64,000 nt of DNA from Semisulcospira habei (taxonomy: Eukaryota; Mollusca; Gastropoda; Semisulcospiridae): NCBI GenBank assembly GCA_036245525.1, contig BTPG01000003.1, forward strand, positions 157,554,439 to 157,618,438, in the 5' to 3' direction. A program made the position numbers and the translations under genes. Shown here one piece after another: positions 52,001 through 57,756 of the stretch. Below the pieces are notes generated by a model. The model was not told the origin of the DNA, made no database searches, and saw nothing but the letters and a program-made list of their open reading frames with translations. Position 1 is the stretch's first letter. Every line of letters starts with the position of its first letter.

Positions 52001-55000
52001 GCACAAGAAGGTCGTCCAAGTAGTTGGAGATCGGGCTGGAAGAAGAACGACGGGCTCTGGCTACCACGGCGTTCATGATCCGCGTAAACACCCACGGACT
52101 GAGGTTGAGACCGAAGGGGAGGGCCCGAAACTGGAAAACAGTCCTGTCGATGGCAAAGCGGAGGTACCGGCGGGAGGCAGGATGGATTGGGACGTGCAGG
52201 TAGGCATCGGACAGGTCCAGGCTGACGGCGAAGTCCATGGGCTGGACGGCAGCACGAAGGGACCTGGCTGTCTCCATCCGGAAGGACGGGGCGGCGATGA
52301 ACCGATTCAGGGCGGAGAGATCGATGATCGGCCTCCACTTGCCTCCAGGCTTGGGGACTACGAATAGTCAGCTGTAGAAGGCGGGGGAGTCGTGGCAGGC
52401 GACGACCTCCGTAGCGGCTTTCTGGAGAAGAGCAGCGACTTCTCCGCGAAGGGCATCGGCCTTGGGCGGATCTGACGGAATCTCGGTCCACAGGGGGGAG
52501 CGCCGAAGCGGGGGCGGGGAACGAAAGGAGATGAGAAGACCGTCTGAGACAATGGAGAGGATCCACGGGTCGTCCAGAAACAGGGAGCGCCAGACGTCTC
52601 CGTGCAGGGCGAGCCTCCCGCCGACAGGCGACCCCGAAGCGGTTGGCGGGGGCGGAGGCGAGCAGAAGTCAGGGGGCCCTCCCACGCCCAGGGTGGCGGG
52701 CGGGCTTGGGTCAGGCCGGGACGGCAGGACGGGCAGGACGGGCGCGGCCAGGACCGGGCGCACGGGAAGAGGAGAGAGGACGGGAGGCCGAGGCGGAGGC
52801 AGGGGCCGTCGCGGAGGGTCTGACGAACCGCAGGGCGCGACCCGAGGCCTTGCGGGTTGGCGGAAAGCGAGACGAGGGGGCGCTGGGCCAACGGTCCTTG
52901 TTAGCTTCCTTCAGGGACTGCCAGGAAGGGCCGAAGAGGAGCGGAGTGCCGACCGGGGCCCGGCGGAGCTGGGATTTCACATCACGGGGAATACCCGGGC
53001 AGGACTGGAGCACCACATCACGCCGCATCAAGTCACAGTTGGCGGCCGCTGCCATGGCGTTGACGGACGAATGGTAGGCCACTCGGTTGGCTGCAACTGC
53101 CAAGGTGTGAAGATCCGACAGCAGGGGCGGAGCGGAGGGAAGCCAGGCTGCCTCGATACGGTTAATGAAGGCTTGTGTGAGGAGCTCCAAAAAACCTGAA
53201 CAAGCGAGGGCGTTTCGGACGAGTGAGGCGGTACGTTCCAGGCCGCGAGGCAGGACACGGTTGAGCTGGGAAGAGCTGCCGGCGAGCACCAGCGCAGGCG
53301 GATCCACCGGAGGCAGCGAGCACGAGAAGGATTGCGAGTGGCTGGCGTACCAGGACTGCCGAAAGGCGATGTCGACACCGGAAGGCCAGCGGCGGTCAGA
53401 GAAGAAGTCCGAGTCGGAAGCAGAATCTCGCTGGAGGTGCGCAGACAGGGCGTCCGTTAGGTCGTGGAAGGCAGGCGGCTGGGGAAGCGACTTGAATTTC
53501 TTAACCTGCCGAGCAGCGTCCACAAAGGCGGCCGCTTTCCTCTTCAGCGGTGGGGAAGGTGGGCAGGAATCCGCAGGAAGGCACGCCGCGATGAGACGGG
53601 CGGCGTCGTCCAAGGCTCGGAGAGTCTCGCCACGAGGAGTGGACAGGGTAGCTGGAGACGCTGGATCCTCCACCTGAGAGGGCGAACGGCTGCCGGACTC
53701 AAGCAAGGCCGACACGGAGTCCTCCGGCAGCAGGCTTAAGGTCTTTCCATCGATGGCAGGCGATGGCGGCGGGGAAGACCGAAGCACAGGAGGTAAACCG
53801 ACGCGCGCAGGCGGTGGAGGAGGAGCCGAGGGGCTACGCTGACGCCGGCGCGGGGAAGAAAGAGGCGAAGGGCGTCGGGAACGAGGAGAGCGTCGATCCC
53901 GATGAGAGCTACTGCGCCGAGAACGAGGCGGAGTCCTGTCGTCTCTACGACTCCTACGAGAGGAGTGCGGTGAGGGGCGCCGAGAGGAACAGCGCTGCGG
54001 AGAACGGCTGCGCCGACGGGAGGCATAAGAGGAAGTCGAGCGAGAGGACGACGAATGCCGGGGGCTACGTCTCCTATCCACGCGATGAGGGCTAAGCCGA
54101 CGGTCGACATCATGGTGCCTGGAAGAACGGGGACGGTCTCTTCTGTCCCGAGGAGGAGGAAAAGGTGACAACTGTCGCGGTGCCCGGGGCTCAAGGAGGG
54201 AGGCACGTTGCGGACTAGCAGCTGGGGCCGAAAGGCCACGGTGAAGGGTAGAAGGCGACGACGGTCGCGGTGCCCGGGGCTCATGGAGGGGGGCACGTAG
54301 CCGGCTAGGCGACTCGCCGGAGGAGTCAGCGGGCTTAGGAGGGGGGCCATAAGGCCAACACGTCTAGTAACAGGCGACAAGGGTCGCGGTGCCCGGGGCT
54401 CAAGGAGGGGGGCACAACTAAACGGAGAGGCCGAAAGGCCGACGCGTGTATCGACGAGCGACAAAGGTCGCGGTGCCCGGGGCTCAAGGAGGGGGGCACG
54501 GAGCCGGCTTGGCGACTCGCCGGAGGAGTCAGCGGGCTTAGGGGGGGCCACAAGGCCCACGCGTCTACTAACAGGCGACAACAGTCGCGGTGCCCGGGGC
54601 TCAAGGAGGGGGGCACAAAGCCGGCTTGGCGACTCGCCGGAGGAGTCAGCGGGCAAGGGCGGTGCGGACACCGTAGCAGGAATAGTCTTACCAGGCAGAC
54701 GAGGCGTGCGTTTCTCCACTTCCGAGGAGGGGAGCTTGACTGGGTCCCGGCGTGCTGTGACAGGTCGCTCGCGCCGGTAGAACCTCCAAAGCTCCGACCA
54801 ACGAACCTCCGGCCACGAAGAGCAGACAGCGCAGGCGAGGTCCGAGGAGCAGCCACAACACGGAAGACAGACTTCATGCCGGTCACTAGGCCACTGAAAG
54901 TCGCCGCATCGGGGACAGGTGCGCACTTGATGACTGCAACACAAACCCAAAGATGAAAGGCGACCGGTGGCGGGAACTAACCCGCCTACATAACTTCCGA

Positions 55001-57687
55001 ACCAGGTAAACGAGTGAAGCTCACGACGAAACGCGAGAGAGAACCAAAAAGTTCGAGACGAGACCGACGTCCGGCCCAACCGGGTGAGACGCAGGCGGCG
55101 GCCGAGACGTTACCTTTCCATGGCGGAGCGCCGAAGCACAAACCACCGTGAGCGATGGAAGCCGAGAAGCAGAAGAAGGCCCCAGGCCCAGCTAACAGCA
55201 CGAGGCACAGACGAGGGCTAGCAGAGAAGGAGGCGACGCCAGAAGCAGAGACGAGTGTCTAGGCGAAGACAGGCCGGTAAGGACAGTCGAACCGTACACA
55301 GCTTACGCAGGGTCAGAGGCTCAGAAAAACGCGTGCGTACGCTAACAGCGAAGTAGACAACTGGCTAAAGGAGACACCACCGGGCACGTGACCGGATGGG
55401 CAGGGGAGGCTACTCTCGTCCCTGTTAGGGATCCCCGAGAGCCTCCTGGGGGGACCCTTTGGGTCTTAGGCTAAAATTGGTAAGCATGTAGACTATTTCC
55501 AGACAGTCATGTCATCGGTAATGTGTTTTGAGGAAACAAGTTTTGCCACAAAGTATCCTTGGGCCATTTTGAACTCTGTGCCTTAACCCTTTCCATCCTG
55601 ATACACTACCACTTGAAATTAATTTGACAATGATAGTTCAAGAGTGGTGCCAGAATAGCTTGGCGCCTCAGGCGCCAAGCTATTCTGGCACCACTCTTGA
55701 ACTAAAATGGTTGATCCATCTCCTATTCTATAATGTAGCCTTCAAAAGACACTAAGCAAATTAAAAAACAAAACAAATCAGCCTCAAGATGCAATGGGTT
55801 AAACAGTCTCCAAGAAAATGCCAACGTTAAAGCTTACGATCGATGACAGATGACTGATGACTGGCAGATGACGGATCGTGCCAATATACAATCACTTTTG
55901 CTATTGCATGTGTGCCAAAACAGCTGCAAGTGACAGTTTACGAGTTTGCACTGGTGGTGACTTTTCCTGAAACAGCAGAAATCTCTGACAAACAGCATGC
56001 TAACCTGGTCAACCGCCCAATTCTCTGTGTGCGTGCCGTCACGGGAGGGTTGCCACCAGCGCACCTGAGTGGCGTTGGTGTGCGCACGGGGGGGCAGGTG
56101 CACAGACAAGTAATGCACCAGGTTGCTCTCATTGTGGAAGTCAAACTGCTCGATGGTGATCCAGTGCACACCTCCGTCCACCGAGTACTGCAGGTATAAT
56201 GAGGGAGACATCCCCACCCTTGGCCCACAACCCAGCTTGGCAAAGAACTGCACTGTGCTGTAACACATCGAACGTCATGTCACTAACAGCGGGGCACATT
56301 TACACATAAGCATCAGCTCAGAAATAATACAGAAAAATGAAAAATTTGCTTCTGATTTTTTTTTTTTTTTTTAAAGTTGTGATGTTGGTAAAAGGCTCTA
56401 ATATATACTGACGAGCAAAAGAAATGCAACATTTTTTGAATCTTCGGAAATACTTTAAATGTCTCATTTCTTTTGCTTGTCAGTATAGATCATAAAAATA
56501 AGAGTTATTGTCCTTGTGTTCCATATAACGGGATTTTATCAACATCTCAACTATCTGTACAATACAATGTAATTGTACATTTCACACTGCCAAGCTAATC
56601 AGTCAGTACAACTGAGCAGTCACGGATGATCCATCTCGTGTGCTTTCCTGTAGTATGTACCAAACTTTGTTGAGATGATTCCAGTAAATAGTGCTTAGAA
56701 GGTGGTTCCAAATCTGAACTAAGTGCTACAGACAAAGCAGGTGAGATGGATCAGCTGTGACAGTTTGAACGTGGTTCTGGAAGTAGGACGGCTAATGATA
56801 ACGTGTCTGACCTGACACGTGTGAGGTCAAGGGGTACGGTGGTCAGCTCCCTCTCCCCAGGCCGGGTCTGCACCAGACTGGCACCAGTGAACACTTCCCC
56901 GCACTGCCTCGACCTCTGACCTCCCGACCACACCCACCAGTGCTTCTCATCAAGGTCATGGCTGGCTGATTACACATGATAAAACACAAAACATGGAGGG
57001 TAAAATGTTCAGGTACCCATTAACCCTTTGGATGTCGGTAGTTGTTTTAGTCACGATGATTCCTGTCAGAATCATCATTGCAACTAAAACCACTACTGAC
57101 ATCCAAAGGGTTAAAACTATCAATCCAGTAAGCAAAAGGTCCTTGGAATTATGCTGGCTGCTGCTGGCTCCTTGTATGGATCCAACAGCCACCTATGGAC
57201 CTTCTGCTCACTGGGATCTGACAATATCTAGAAGACTGAATTTTCCTGCAGTAGTCATGGCCTAAGTTGCAACATACAGACCAAAGAGTTTGCACTCCAA
57301 GGCAAGGCAAGGATTTTACTTGAATCTGGTGAATGGTGAATGCGTTTCACTCTCCCTGATACAACCTGAACACTAGATTCAAATTCACTTTTAGAAGTAA
57401 ATTGTTCAATGTAGAAAGAGAAATTTCCTTCCACCAGACACAAACCAATTTTATTTTGCCTACTATTTTATTTACAAGACTATTTTATCTATTGCATGTA
57501 GGTAAACACTCTACATATTAGTAATAATAGTAACAATAAGCATAATAATAACAATAATAATAATTACTAACTTAGGAGAATTTACTCAACTGTAAAATCT
57601 CAGAAGAGCTCGAGGCATAACATTTAATTAATAAGTTATATATATTTATATATAAAGATTATGACACAATATAAAATGAACCAATTA

Positions 57688-57756
<69 letters not shown>

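Larger units (their letters stand above)
49216..55539 (-). mobile_element. DIRS-5: nearly intact DIRS-type retrotransposon
   Basis: Left end AAATTAATTTTTC at 49216, right end GAGGAAACAA at 55539. Inverted repeats of about 168 bp lie at 49257-49424 and 55353-55520. The internal complementary region is at 49467-49562. Minus-strand order: gag with split start, RT/RNase H/methyltransferase-like frame with one stop, recombinase with intact catalytic residues. No target-site duplication, as expected for this class. It lies in the intron between reelin exons 3 and 4. Confidence 0.95.

Noticed and set aside
50806..52566. First 587 codons of the 962-codon minus-strand frame
   Set aside because: They overlap the RT/RNase H frame in another phase and show no domain; only the last 375 codons are a real recombinase.
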